From Variovorax jilinensis (GTDB taxonomy: Bacteria > Pseudomonadota > Gammaproteobacteria > Burkholderiales > Burkholderiaceae_C), in assembly GCF_030316885.1 (NCBI RefSeq), contig NZ_JASZYQ010000005.1:310001-374000 (forward strand): DNA of 64,000 bases, given 5' to 3'. Positions 8,647-17,713 of the stretch are shown one piece after another (within the stretch, counting starts at the first letter, position 1; every line of letters begins with the position of its first letter). The notes under the pieces were generated by a model. That model saw nothing but the letters and a program-made list of their open reading frames with translations, ran no database searches and was not told the DNA's origin. A program made the translations under genes and the position numbers.

Positions 8647-10869
8647 ATGGCCAACACTCCGTTCAGCCGCGCACTCGCCGTGCCTTCGTGCCTCCTGCTC
8701 GCGCTGATCTCGAGTTGCGGTGGTTCCGGTGGCTCCGGCGTGTCAGGCCTGGCCCCCGGTCCCGGCGGCAATGCATCGGCGAAGCCCAACATCCTCTTCG
8801 TCGTCATGGACGACGTGGGGGTCGACCAGATGAAGTCGTTCGGCTACGGCGGCAGCACGCCGCCCGGCATGCCGAACATGGATGCGGTGGCCGGCGCGGG
8901 CGTGCGATTTCGCAATACCTGGTCGATGCCCGAATGCTCGCCCGGCCGTGCCGCGATGTTCTCGGGCCGGTTCCCCCTTCGCACGAACAACTTCGCGGCG
9001 CTGGGGCCCTACGACCTGGCCAACTCGCAGATCTCGAGCAGCGAGACGACCACCCCCAAGCTGCTCAAACAGGCCAACTACGAGAGCGCCATGTTCGGCA
9101 AGTTCCACCTGGCCGGGCCCGACAACAACGAAGATGGCAACAACACGCCGATCCAGCTGGGCTGGGACTACTTCCAGGGCTGGATACGAGGCGGCCCGGC
9201 GTCGATCGACACCACCGCGGGCGGTGTAGCCGCACAAGGGACGTATGCCTGCGGCTTCGTGCCCGGTGCAGCCGCCGGCGGCGCCGATACCGGTGCCTGC
9301 TACCACGCGGACAACTCCTGCAGCACGATCACGGGCGCGTCGGCCAAGGGCGATGCGCCCGGCAAGCAGTGCCTGACCCAGGGCGGGATCTTCAAGCCGG
9401 GAGGCACCTGCCAGAGCCCCTCGCCGGCCGGACTCGACTTCACCAGGGCCAATGCCTACTACGTGTCGCCGCTCGTCATCGCCGACGCGGATGGCGTGCA
9501 GACCCCGCCGAACTCTGACCCGCGCAACCGCGGCTACCGCACCACCCTCGAGACGCAGGGCGCCATCGACTGGATCAGGAGCCGCTCCGGCAACCGGCCC
9601 TGGATGGCGACCGTGAGCTACAGCGCGGCGCACACGCCTTACCAGCAGGCCCCGGGCAACCTCGTGCAGGGGCCACCCGGCGACGACCTGAACTGCAACA
9701 CGTTCGAGCCCCAGCGCGTGCTGTCGAACAAGATGACGGAGGCCGTGGATTCGGAGTTCGGCCGCCTCCTGGTGGAAACCGGCCTGGCCCGCCGCAACGC
9801 CGACGGCACGCTGGCCTACGACCCCAAGGCCAGCAACACGGTGATCGTGATCGTCGGCGACAACGGCTCGTTCGCGAATGCCGTGAAGGAGCCCTTCGAC
9901 ATCGGGCGCGCCAAGTCCACCGCCTACCAGACCGGCGTGTGGGTGCCGCTGATCGTCGCCGGCAACGTGGTCGCCAGCCCCAACCGGGACGTCGAGCACA
10001 TGACCAACATGGTCGACGTGTTCCGGCTCTTCGGCGAGATCGCCGGCCTGGACGTGGTGGCTTCCGTGCCCCGCACCATCGACGCCGCGCCGCTGATGCC
10101 CTACCTGACGCGCGCCGACCAGCCCGGCATCCGCTCGGTGAACTTCACGCAGGGCGGCTACAACGTCCAGGCCAACGGCCAGCGCAACGGCGCCTGCATC
10201 GTCAAGACCGTGATCGCCGGCAGGACGGTGGCTTCCATCTGCACGCAGAGCGTGTTCGACAAGGGGCCGTGCGAAGACAACGCAGGCGTGTGGTGGGGGC
10301 CTGGCTATACCGATGCGTCAGTCATCGCGACCGGCCACCCGAGCGACGCGGGCTACCGCAGCTGCTGGGAAGTGAACCAGGCCGAGCACAAGGCCGGTGT
10401 GGCCCTGACCCCGATCTCGCCGGAGATCACGATAGCCGTGCGCAACAACAGCTACAAGCTGGTCCGCAACACGGTCCAGACCTACGACGCTGCCACGGAC
10501 ACCGGAGGGCCGGTGACGGCCGACGAGTTCTACGCGGTGGACCAGGCCACGCCCACGCCGAAGCTCGACAAGTCCGGCATGGACCTGCTGCCGGCCAGGG
10601 CCACCTGGTCGCCGGCGGTCCTGCAGGCCTACGACAGCCTCACGGCGCAGCTGGACACGATCCTTGCGTCGCAGCCCGCGTGCGTCGGCGACGGCAACAT
10701 CGACAACGAGGTGAACGCCACCGACATCGGCCTCTGGAGCCGCATCCACCGGGCCTGGGGTCTGTCGAGCATGTTCGACTTCAATCTCGACGGCAAGACC
10801 GACTTCGCCGACCTGGCGCTGATTCACCAGAACACCGGCAAGTGCAAGCCGTCGAGCGCCATCTTCTGA
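8647..10869 (+). CDS. Lipoprotein sulfatase with dockerin-like C-terminal repeats
   Basis: The 740-residue protein is an alkaline-phosphatase-fold sulfatase. It has a lipoprotein signal (lipobox ISSC, Cys24). The catalytic motif CSPGR at residues 97-101 fits the C-x-P-x-R pattern that is matured to formylglycine, although Gly replaces the more common Ser or Ala at the fourth place. Other active-site parts are VVMDDVGVD (metal aspartates), FGKFHLAG and GDNGSF. It carries several cysteine-rich inserts between about residues 215 and 260. Residues 679-735 contain two EF-hand-like dockerin repeats (DGNIDNEVNATDIG and DFNLDGKTDFADLAL). It probably releases sulfate from sulfated esters at the cell surface. 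It follows metI by 153 bases and may have its own promoter. Confidence 0.85.
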   Translation: MANTPFSRALAVPSCLLLALISSCGGSGGSGVSGLAPGPGGNASAKPNILFVVMDDVGVDQMKSFGYGGSTPPGMPNMDAVAGAGVRFRNTWSMPECSPGRAAMFSGRFPLRTNNFAALGPYDLANSQISSSETTTPKLLKQANYESAMFGKFHLAGPDNNEDGNNTPIQLGWDYFQGWIRGGPASIDTTAGGVAAQGTYACGFVPGAAAGGADTGACYHADNSCSTITGASAKGDAPGKQCLTQGGIFKPGGTCQSPSPAGLDFTRANAYYVSPLVIADADGVQTPPNSDPRNRGYRTTLETQGAIDWIRSRSGNRPWMATVSYSAAHTPYQQAPGNLVQGPPGDDLNCNTFEPQRVLSNKMTEAVDSEFGRLLVETGLARRNADGTLAYDPKASNTVIVIVGDNGSFANAVKEPFDIGRAKSTAYQTGVWVPLIVAGNVVASPNRDVEHMTNMVDVFRLFGEIAGLDVVASVPRTIDAAPLMPYLTRADQPGIRSVNFTQGGYNVQANGQRNGACIVKTVIAGRTVASICTQSVFDKGPCEDNAGVWWGPGYTDASVIATGHPSDAGYRSCWEVNQAEHKAGVALTPISPEITIAVRNNSYKLVRNTVQTYDAATDTGGPVTADEFYAVDQATPTPKLDKSGMDLLPARATWSPAVLQAYDSLTAQLDTILASQPACVGDGNIDNEVNATDIGLWSRIHRAWGLSSMFDFNLDGKTDFADLALIHQNTGKCKPSSAIF

Positions 10870-10911
10870 GGCCTGGCCTCGCATCGGGGCCCGCAGTGCA
10901 CAGGCCCTAAC

Positions 10912-11670
10912 ATGCGCGACATGAACCCATTGCCGCGCGAACTCGATCGACTCTACGGACTCGGCACCGATGGCTCGGAAGCCGCGGCTGCCGCGGGCGC
11001 CGGTGCGTCGGCGCGCCAGGGCGACGTTCGGGTGCTCGTGCTGGAAGTGGTGCAGCCTGCGGGCTGGGAGCAGCTGTCCCCGGTCTGGAGGGGCGTCCAG
11101 TCGGATCTCGGGCTGCCGGCCCCGGCTATCGCGGTTTCTGGCGTCGACGGCCTGCAGCTGTGGTTCTCCCTTGCGTCACCGACTCCGCCGCACGCCGGCG
11201 ACCGCTTCCTGCAGGGACTCCGCACACGCTACCTGTCCGACGTCGCCTCGGCGCAGGTCCGGCTGATTGCCGGGAGCGCGGGCTCCCCGGCCGCGCCGCC
11301 GGTCCAGGTCGGTCCGGATCGCTGGTCGGCCTTCCTCGCGCCCGACCTGGTGCCGGTCTTTGCGGACACGCCGTGGCTGGACGTCCGCCCCAACGACGAG
11401 GGCCAGGCGACGCTCCTGCGCGCGCTCCAGCCCATGCGATCGGCAGACCTGGAGGCTGCGTCGAGGCAGCTGGGCGCGATCGGTGCCGACGAGGCGCTCG
11501 AACCGCCCGCCTTCGAATCGCCCGGCTCGTCCGCCGGGCAGGAGGCCCCGGCGCGGGGCGACGCCGATGCCGAGCGCTTCCTCAGACGGGTGATGAAGGA
11601 CGAGACGGCGCCGCTGGCGTTGCGGGTCGACGCCGCGAAGGCGCTGCTTGCCTTTGCCCGGGGCGCATAG
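10912..11670 (+). CDS. Hypothetical protein, family not recognised
   Basis: A 252-residue protein with no signal peptide or membrane segment. Possible starts are 10912 and 10921; the second gives MNPLPRELDRLYGL. Visible features are a probable beta strand VRVLVLEVV, a stretch SGVDGLQLWFSL, a segment FLAPDLVPVFADTPWLD, a low-complexity linker rich in Ala, Gly and Glu, and a C-terminal helical part RFLRRVMKDETAPLALRVDAAKALL. The pattern suggests a folded domain of about 170 residues followed by a small helical tail. It stands alone, 42 bases after the sulfatase and convergent with an AraC gene. No function can be assigned. Confidence 0.7.
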   Translation: MRDMNPLPRELDRLYGLGTDGSEAAAAAGAGASARQGDVRVLVLEVVQPAGWEQLSPVWRGVQSDLGLPAPAIAVSGVDGLQLWFSLASPTPPHAGDRFLQGLRTRYLSDVASAQVRLIAGSAGSPAAPPVQVGPDRWSAFLAPDLVPVFADTPWLDVRPNDEGQATLLRALQPMRSADLEAASRQLGAIGADEALEPPAFESPGSSAGQEAPARGDADAERFLRRVMKDETAPLALRVDAAKALLAFARGA

Positions 11671-11683
11671 GCCGCTGGCCTGA

Positions 11684-12631
11684 TCAGGGCGCGGCGCTGC
11701 GTCGGATCGCGCCCGGCGAGACGCCGGCGAAACGCTTGAAGGCGCGACTGAACGAGGCTTCGGACTCGTAGCCGACGCGGCCGGCGAGCTCGGCCAGCGG
11801 CGTGGCCTCGTCCCTGAGCCAGGCCTCGGCGGCGTGCATCTTCCAGCGCGCCACGTATTGCATCGCGGGTTCGCCGACACGCTGCGTGAAGCGGGCCGCA
11901 AAGGCCGAGCGCGACATGCCGACCTCGCGGGCGAGCGACGCCACGCTCCAGTTCTGCCCCGGGTCGCGATGGATGAGCGCGATCGCGCGGCCGATCTGCC
12001 GATCGCGCAAGGCGCCCAGCCAGCCGGTCCCGGCGGCGGGGTCGCTCGCCATCCACGACCGGATGGCCTGCACCACGAGGATGTCGGCCAGCCGCGTGAT
12101 GACGGTCTCGCCGCCCGCGCGCAGCGTCTGTGCTTCGGCCACGATGAGGCGCAGCGTGCTCTGCAGCCATTCCTTCTCGGGCGATTCCCAGGCGTCGACG
12201 CGGATCACGCGCGGCAGCGCTTCGAGCAGGCGACGCGCCGCCGGGTGGTCGAAGCGCACCGCTGCGCAGATCATCGAGGTTGCCGCGCCGCCGCCGCCAT
12301 GGCGCAGCAGCTCGTAGCGGTCGCCGACCCGCTCGCGCGGCAGGTCGAACAGCTGGCCGGGCAGGGCGCCCGCGCCGCAGCTCAGGACGTGGCCCTCGCC
12401 ATGCGGCACCAGCGCCAGGTCGCCGGTGCGCAGCACGCTCGGTGCGGCGCCATCGACTTCGAGCCGGCAGGCGCCCGCGGTGACGACATGCAGCATCAGG
12501 CAGTTGTCCATGGGTGGCAGCGCGAGCGCCCAGGGCGCAGTGAACTCGGACCGGCAATAGAAGGTACCGCTCATGCGCAGGAAGTGCAGCGCCTCGCCCA
12601 GCGGGTCGGCCGGTGTCATCGATTCGAGCAT
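11684..12631 (-). CDS. AraC family transcriptional regulator with N-terminal cupin domain
   Basis: The product has 315 residues with an AraC-type cupin sensor domain at residues 1 to about 180 (FYCRSEFTAPWALALPP, LVPHGEGHVL). The C-terminal double helix-turn-helix spans about residues 210-310: WSVASLAREVGMSRSAFAARFTQRVGEPAMQYVARWKMH followed by GRVGYESEASFSRAFKRFAGVSPGAIRR. The first ATG giving a natural domain start is at 12631; an in-frame ATG at 12688 would add 19 mostly basic residues. It is divergent from the NmrA-type reductase gene and probably regulates it, as is common for this cupin-type AraC group. Confidence 0.9.
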   Translation of the reverse strand: MLESMTPADPLGEALHFLRMSGTFYCRSEFTAPWALALPPMDNCLMLHVVTAGACRLEVDGAAPSVLRTGDLALVPHGEGHVLSCGAGALPGQLFDLPRERVGDRYELLRHGGGGAATSMICAAVRFDHPAARRLLEALPRVIRVDAWESPEKEWLQSTLRLIVAEAQTLRAGGETVITRLADILVVQAIRSWMASDPAAGTGWLGALRDRQIGRAIALIHRDPGQNWSVASLAREVGMSRSAFAARFTQRVGEPAMQYVARWKMHAAEAWLRDEATPLAELAGRVGYESEASFSRAFKRFAGVSPGAIRRSAAP

Positions 12632-12771
12632 GGCCGGAGTATCTGCGCGCCGCCGCCGGCACGTCCACCGCCGTGGACGATCGGTCATGAACCAGCGACG
12701 GACTGCAAGTGTGCGTGGCCTCGTCGGCAGCCACCATCGAGGCGTGTTCCAACCCTCTGCAGGAGATTCTC

Positions 12772-13596
12772 ATGACCAAGGACGCTACGACGCTGGTGCT
12801 GGGCGGCACGGGCAAGACCGGACGCCGCGTGGCGCAGGGGCTGCTGGCGCGAGGTCGCGCCGTGCGCGTCGGATCGCGCGCGGCCTCGCCGGCCTTCGAC
12901 TGGGAGGACGCAGCGACCTGGTCCGCTGCGCTGGACGGCGTGGCTGCGGCCTACATCGCCTACCAGCCGGATCTGGCGATGCCCGGTGCGCCGGATGCGA
13001 TCCAGGCCTTCACCTCGCTCGCCGTGAAGCGCGGGGTCGGGCGGCTGGTCCTGCTCTCGGGCCGGGGCGAGCCCGAGGCCGCGCGTTGCGAGCGGATCGT
13101 GCGCGGCAGCGGCGTGGCGTGGACCGTGGTGCGCGCCAGCTGGTTCGCGCAGAACTTCAGCGAAGGCCATCTGCTGGAGCCCGTCCGCAACGGCACGCTC
13201 GCACTGCCCGTGGGCGCGGTGCGAGAGCCCTTCGTGGACGCCGACGACGTGGCCGACGTGGCAGTGGCGGCCCTGACGGACGAGGGACATGCGGGGCAGA
13301 TCTACGAAGTGACCGGGCCGCGGCTGCTGACGTTCGCCGAGGCGGTGGCCGTGATCGGGCATGCGAGCGGACGTCGGATCGATTTCCTCCAGGCACCGAT
13401 CGACGACTACGTGGCGGCACTTCGGCAGGAAGGGCTGCCGCCGGAGTTCGTCGCGCTGCTGCGGTACCTGTTCACCGAGGTCCTGGACGGACGCAATGCC
13501 TCGATCGGCGACGGCGTGCAGCGAGCGCTCGGTCGACCGCCGAAGGACTTCGGGGACTACGCGCGCGAGACGGCGACGACGACCGGGTGCTGGTGA
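12772..13596 (+). CDS. NmrA-like NAD(P)H-binding protein (atypical short-chain dehydrogenase)
   Basis: This 274-residue protein has the N-terminal dinucleotide motif VLGGTGKTGRRVAQGLLARG of the NmrA/QOR2 group. It also has DGVAAAYIAYQPD, VGRLVLLSGRGE and a C-terminal part with PFVDADDVADVAVAALT and GQIYEVTGPRLLTFAEAV. Such proteins reduce quinones or act as redox sensors. The start at 12772 is favoured because AGGAG lies six bases upstream, while the in-frame ATG at 12709 has no such site. It faces a divergent AraC gene 140 bases away. The catalytic Tyr-x-x-x-Lys pair of classical SDR enzymes is not evident, as usual in this group. Confidence 0.88.
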   Translation: MTKDATTLVLGGTGKTGRRVAQGLLARGRAVRVGSRAASPAFDWEDAATWSAALDGVAAAYIAYQPDLAMPGAPDAIQAFTSLAVKRGVGRLVLLSGRGEPEAARCERIVRGSGVAWTVVRASWFAQNFSEGHLLEPVRNGTLALPVGAVREPFVDADDVADVAVAALTDEGHAGQIYEVTGPRLLTFAEAVAVIGHASGRRIDFLQAPIDDYVAALRQEGLPPEFVALLRYLFTEVLDGRNASIGDGVQRALGRPPKDFGDYARETATTTGCW

Positions 13597-13719
13597 GCGC
13601 CCCGCGGCAGGGCCGGCGTCGCGGCATCCGCACTCGACCTCTATGCAGGAAGGCCTGAATCCCTCACCATCGCCTGCGCGCCGCGGGTCGTTCCCGCCAC
13701 GTCCACACCAGGAGCCCGC

Positions 13720-15276
13720 ATGTCCGTTGCCACCGACTTCACCGCGATCCTTGCCCAATGGGAAGCCCGACGGCCCGATGCGGTGGCCCTGAGCTTCGGT
13801 GGCGCCGACTGGACATGGGCCGAGCTGGGGCGCCGGGTGCGCCGCAATGCGGCCGCCCAGCGGGCGGCAGGGCTCGGGCCCGGCGATCGCATCGCGGTGC
13901 TGGATCTCAATCACCCCTCGTGCCTCGAGCTCACGCTGGCCTGCGCGCAGGTGGGAACGGCCAACGCGGTCGTCAACTTCCGGCTCGCGCCACCGGAGAT
14001 CGTCTACGTCGTCAACGACGCACGCGCCAGGCTGCTGTTCGTCGGGCCGGAATTCGCCGGGCTCGTCGACGGGCTCAGGGACCAGCTGCCCACCGTGGAA
14101 CGCGTAATCCGCATCGGTGGTGCCGACGACGAATACAAAGCCTGGCTGTCGGCGCAGGCGCCCGATGCCGCGGTGCATCCCGCCGCCCCCGACGACTGCT
14201 TCGTTCAGCTCTACACCTCCGGCACCACCGGGTTTCCCAAGGGCACGATGCTCACCCACCGCGGAATGCTGGCGCATGCGCGCAATTCCGTGGCCGACGT
14301 GCCCATCGACGAAGGCGCGAGGATGCAGGTCGCGATGCCGCTGTTCCATGTCGGCGGCACCAGCTATGCGCTGGTGGGCGTCAGCGTCGGCGCCCGCCTG
14401 TTCATGATGCGCACGCCCGACCCGGTGGCGGCGCTCGAGATGCTCGCGACCGAGAAGATCACGCACACGTTTTTCGTGCCGGCCCTGATGGCGGCGATCG
14501 TCAAGGTGCCGGGTGCCGCCGGGCGCGACTGTTCGGCGTTGCAGTCGCTCTCCTATGGTGCCTCGCCGATGCCGCTGCCGGTCATGCGGGCATCGCTCGC
14601 GCTCTTTCCCGGCGTGATGCGGCAGGTCTACGGCATGACCGAGCAGAGCGGTGCCGTGAGCTCGCTCCCTCCGGCCGATCATGACAACCCCGCCGTGGCG
14701 CACCGGCTGGTGTCCGCGGGCAAGTCGATCCCCGGCGTCGAGATCCGGGTCTGCGACCCCGCCAGCGGCCAGCCGGTTGCAGCCGGCGAGCCCGGGGAGA
14801 TCTGGGTCCGCAGCGAGCAGGTGATGGGCGGCTACTGGGGCAACCCCGCGGCCACCGCGGCGGCGATCACGCCCGACGGCTGGCTGCGTTCCGGTGATGG
14901 CGGGCACATGGATTCAGACGGCTACATCTACGTCACCGACCGCATCAAGGACATGATCATCAGCGGTGGCGAGAACATATACCCGGCCGAGATCGAACGC
15001 GTGCTGGCCGAGCACCCGTCCATCGACGACGTCGCCGTGATCGGCGTGCCTGACGAGCGCTGGGGCGAAGTGCCCCGCGCCGTGGTCGTCGCGGCGCCCG
15101 GCACGGAGATCGACCCCGAAGCGCTGCTGGCCTATTGCCGCGATCGCCTGGCGTCGTTCAAGTGCCCGAGGGCCTTCGACGTCGTGGCCGCGTTGCCGCG
15201 CAACCCCACGGGCAAGATCCTCAAGAAGGACCTGCGCAAGCCGTTCTGGGAAGGGCGCGATCGGCAGGTGGTCTAG
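13720..15276 (+). CDS. AMP-dependent acyl-CoA ligase (long/medium-chain fatty acid--CoA ligase type)
   Basis: The 518-residue enzyme has all adenylate-forming motifs: the P-loop LYTSGTTGFPKGTMLTHRG, the A5 motif YGMTEQSGAVS, A7/A8 WLRSGDGGHMDSDGYIYVTDRIKDMI followed by SGGENIYPAEIE, and the A10 lysine in NPTGKILKKDLR. It activates a carboxylic acid to its CoA thioester with ATP; the substrate cannot be read from sequence. AGGAG stands six bases before the ATG. The CaiB-type CoA transferase follows on the same strand 193 bases later, so the two may serve one acid-degradation pathway. Confidence 0.93.
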   Translation: MSVATDFTAILAQWEARRPDAVALSFGGADWTWAELGRRVRRNAAAQRAAGLGPGDRIAVLDLNHPSCLELTLACAQVGTANAVVNFRLAPPEIVYVVNDARARLLFVGPEFAGLVDGLRDQLPTVERVIRIGGADDEYKAWLSAQAPDAAVHPAAPDDCFVQLYTSGTTGFPKGTMLTHRGMLAHARNSVADVPIDEGARMQVAMPLFHVGGTSYALVGVSVGARLFMMRTPDPVAALEMLATEKITHTFFVPALMAAIVKVPGAAGRDCSALQSLSYGASPMPLPVMRASLALFPGVMRQVYGMTEQSGAVSSLPPADHDNPAVAHRLVSAGKSIPGVEIRVCDPASGQPVAAGEPGEIWVRSEQVMGGYWGNPAATAAAITPDGWLRSGDGGHMDSDGYIYVTDRIKDMIISGGENIYPAEIERVLAEHPSIDDVAVIGVPDERWGEVPRAVVVAAPGTEIDPEALLAYCRDRLASFKCPRAFDVVAALPRNPTGKILKKDLRKPFWEGRDRQVV

Positions 15277-15469
15277 GGGCGGGTGCCGGCTCACCGGCTG
15301 CGGCGCGCCCGCCGGACCTCGGCGTGCATGATCGATTCCTTTTGCCAGCGGACCGAGGTGAACCGTCATCGCCGACCGGCTGCATGCGCCGTAGCATGTG
15401 CGGCGCAAGGCGCCTCGCACGGCAGCCGTCCACGGGCCGCAATGGCCCATCAACCTGAAGCAGCAGCAC

Positions 15470-16507
15470 ATGAATCCGAACCATGATCTCCAGACCCCGC
15501 TTCGCGGCGTGCGCGTCGTCGAATTCGAAGGCATCGGCCCCGGGCCGGTCGCGGGCCGCATCCTTGCGGCGATGGGGGCCGACGTGACCGTCATTGCTCG
15601 CCCGGTGCCCAGCCCCGTGCAGCAGATGGGCGGCGCCGACTACCCGCTGCGCGCGGGAAAAAAGGTGGTCGGCCTGGACCTCAAGAAGGCCGACGACCTC
15701 GCGCGCGCGCTCGACCTCGTCGCCGGCGCCGACGCGCTTATCGAAGGCAGCCGGCCCGGCGTGATGGAGCGTCTGGGCCTCGGGCCGGAAGCCTGCAGGG
15801 CCCGCAATCCAAAGCTGGTCTATGGCCGCATGACCGGCTGGGGTCAGCAGGGACCGCTGGCCCAGTCAGCGGGGCACGATCTCAACTACGTGGCGCTGAC
15901 CGGCTTGCTGTCGCTGGCCGCCCGGCCGGGGCAGGCACCGATCGTGCCGCCCACCGTGGTCGGCGACGCTGCCGGTGCACTCGGACTTGCCTTCGGCATC
16001 GTCTGCGGCGTGCTGGACGCGCGCAGCAGCGGCATCGGCCGCGTGGTCGATGCCGCGATCGTCGATGTCGTCGCGATGCTGGGCACACTGGTGCATTGGC
16101 TGCATGCCAGCGACGCGCTGGGCGGCGGCCGGCCGAGCCCCTTCCACGATTCGCCGCAGTACGACACCTATGCCTGCGCGGATGGGGGCTACATCACCAT
16201 CGGGGCGCTAGAGCCGCAGTTCTATGCCCTGCTGCTTGACAAGCTCGGCATGACCGATGTCGATCCGCGCGAGCAGGGCGACACCGACAAGTGGCCGACG
16301 CTGAAGGCCCGGTTTGCCTCGCTTTTCAGAACCCGCACGCGTGATGAGTGGAGCCTGTTGCTGGAAGGCACGGACGTCTGCTTTGCGCCGGTGCTCAGCA
16401 TCGACGAGGCAGCCCTTCATCCGCACAACGTCGCGCGCGGCCTGTTTCCTAGGACTGCCTCGGGCGCGATCGACACGCAGGTGGCGCCGCGCTTTACCGC
16501 CCTCTAG
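15470..16507 (+). CDS. CaiB/BaiF family CoA transferase (alpha-methylacyl-CoA racemase-like)
   Basis: The 345-residue protein is a type III CoA-transferase family member. It opens PLRGVRVVEFEGIGPGPVAGRILAAMGADVTVI. The likely catalytic Asp is residue 137 in GHDLNYVALTGLL. Further conserved blocks are DAIIEGSRPGVMERLGLGPE-like and FHDSPQYDTYACADGGYITIGALEPQFY, the latter being typical of the alpha-methylacyl-CoA racemase branch. It therefore probably inverts or transfers CoA on a branched acyl-CoA. A longer frame upstream lacks similarity, so the ATG at 15470 is used. It converges with the PA2169-type gene, with seven bases between the two stop codons. Confidence 0.9.
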   Translation: MNPNHDLQTPLRGVRVVEFEGIGPGPVAGRILAAMGADVTVIARPVPSPVQQMGGADYPLRAGKKVVGLDLKKADDLARALDLVAGADALIEGSRPGVMERLGLGPEACRARNPKLVYGRMTGWGQQGPLAQSAGHDLNYVALTGLLSLAARPGQAPIVPPTVVGDAAGALGLAFGIVCGVLDARSSGIGRVVDAAIVDVVAMLGTLVHWLHASDALGGGRPSPFHDSPQYDTYACADGGYITIGALEPQFYALLLDKLGMTDVDPREQGDTDKWPTLKARFASLFRTRTRDEWSLLLEGTDVCFAPVLSIDEAALHPHNVARGLFPRTASGAIDTQVAPRFTAL

Positions 16508-16518
16508 CGGCGGGCTAG
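16504..16518. terminator. Small inverted repeat between two convergent stops
   Basis: CTAGC-GGCGG-GCTAG is a perfect 5-base stem whose two arms contain the TAG stop codons of the convergent CoA transferase and PA2169-type genes. It could act as a weak bidirectional terminator, but there is no T-run on either side, so the assignment is tentative. Confidence 0.3.
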
Positions 16519-17015
16519 TCGCTCTTGCGGGCGGCGTTGCGCAGGTCGCGAATCTGGTCGTGGTTGCGCTGCGCACCATCGGCCTGGCGCTGCACCACTG
16601 CGCGCACGTCGGCCGGCAGGTTCTGCTTCAGGGCCTTGCGATAGCGCGCCACGGCCGTGTCCTCGCCCCGTTCGCAGGATTCGAGGATCGACAGTTCGCT
16701 GTCGGCGCCGACGGTGCCCTTGATCTGTACCCAGCCGCGATGCATCGCGCCGGCGGCGGTGCCGCCCGAGGCGGGCTCGCCACCGTAGGCGCGAACGAGC
16801 TGGATCAGCTCCTCGCCGGCCTGGCGGCAACCGTCGGCGCGGCTCGCGAACAGCTGCTTTGCATTGGCCGTCTCGACCTGCTCGGCGCAGGTGCGAAAGC
16901 CGTATTCGCCATCGCGGGTGTTCTCGAGCAGGTCGTTGAGCACGTCGACCACTTCGTCGTGGGACAAGGCTTCGGTGCCGACGGCGTCGGTTGGGGTGAA
17001 ATTTTCTGCAGCCAT
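16515..17015 (-). CDS. PA2169 family four-helix-bundle protein (DUF2383)
   Basis: A 166-residue soluble protein, almost wholly helical, with the DUF2383/PA2169 pattern: LSHDEVVDVLNDLLENTRDGEYGFRTCAEQV near the start, then GWVQIKGTVGADSELSILESCERGEDTAVARYRKAL, ending QRNHDQIRDLRN. The fold resembles ferritin-like bundles, and members are often tied to stress or envelope conditions, but the biochemical role is not known. The start at 17015 has AGGAG seven bases upstream; the frame stays open further without similarity. Confidence 0.88.
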   Translation of the reverse strand: MAAENFTPTDAVGTEALSHDEVVDVLNDLLENTRDGEYGFRTCAEQVETANAKQLFASRADGCRQAGEELIQLVRAYGGEPASGGTAAGAMHRGWVQIKGTVGADSELSILESCERGEDTAVARYRKALKQNLPADVRAVVQRQADGAQRNHDQIRDLRNAARKSD

Positions 17016-17034
17016 TTCTGAACTCCTTGGGTGG

Positions 17035-17048
17035 GCCTCCTTGGAGGC
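17035..17048. promoter_or_regulatory. Perfect hairpin in the leader of the PA2169-type gene
   Basis: GCCTCC-TT-GGAGGC forms a perfect 6-base stem about 20 bases upstream of the start codon at 17015, just before the AGGAG ribosome binding site. Its GGAGG arm could compete for the ribosome. A regulatory role is a guess from position. Confidence 0.25.
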
Positions 17049-17177
17049 GGTGGTGGTGTGATGCGATCTCTCCGTGTTTGAAGAGTCGAGACAACGATGG
17101 CCCGGCACCGCGGTGGCGCTTGTCGTCGCAGTCGCACGAGCGCCGTAGGCGGGGGGCTCGCTGTCGTGTTCTTCTTG

Positions 17178-17417
17178 CTAGGCGCGGTCAGCACCCGAGG
17201 CCTGCACGGTGCGATCGACGTTGGTCGTGCTGCGCGAGCCCTTCAGGTGCATTTCCACATCGGTGGCGCGATCGCCTACGGCGCTGACGGCCTCCTTGAG
17301 CTGCGCTTCGGTCACGTCGAGCCTGTGCGCCCATTCGCGCATCGACTGGTCGGACTGCAGGTCGATGCTGTCGGGGCTGGTGGAGTTGGGGGCGATCGGT
17401 TGGTCGTTGCTGGACAT
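17178..17417 (-). CDS. DUF3606 domain-containing small protein
   Basis: A 79-residue protein. After a polar N-terminus it has the short DUF3606 core: WAHRLDVTEAQLKEAVSAVGDRATDVEMHLKG. The start at 17417 is preferred over 17444 because GAAGGA lies seven bases before it. The function of the family is unknown; genes of this kind often sit with other small stress-type genes, as here next to the PA2169-type gene. The C-terminal tail after the core is polar and probably unstructured. Confidence 0.75.
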   Translation of the reverse strand: MSSNDQPIAPNSTSPDSIDLQSDQSMREWAHRLDVTEAQLKEAVSAVGDRATDVEMHLKGSRSTTNVDRTVQASGADRA

Positions 17418-17713
17418 GGCAGTTCCTTCGGGGCTGTTGGACATCGTCCATGTCTACGCGTGTGGCCGAGTTCGCGTGTAGGCCCGGGCCGGTTACCGTC
17501 ATCGGCCATCCCCGTGCGCCGGCTGGCATTCAGGCGCGGGCTTGCCAAGGTCGACGTTGCATCGCGCTGAACGCACTGGCCGCGCGGGGTGGTGGCCGCA
17601 GATGCTGCCGCCGGGGGGGCGGTGCGATTGGAAGGCCGGAGGGTCGATGTGGCGGGGTTGCCGCAGGCGCGGCGGCTGCTCGCCCGCGCGATGGCCAGAT
17701 GAGGACCCGCGCG

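Noticed and set aside
10681..10850. Cellulosome component.
   Set aside because: The dockerin-like repeats are there, but no cohesin or glycoside hydrolase is seen and the organism type makes a cellulosome unlikely.
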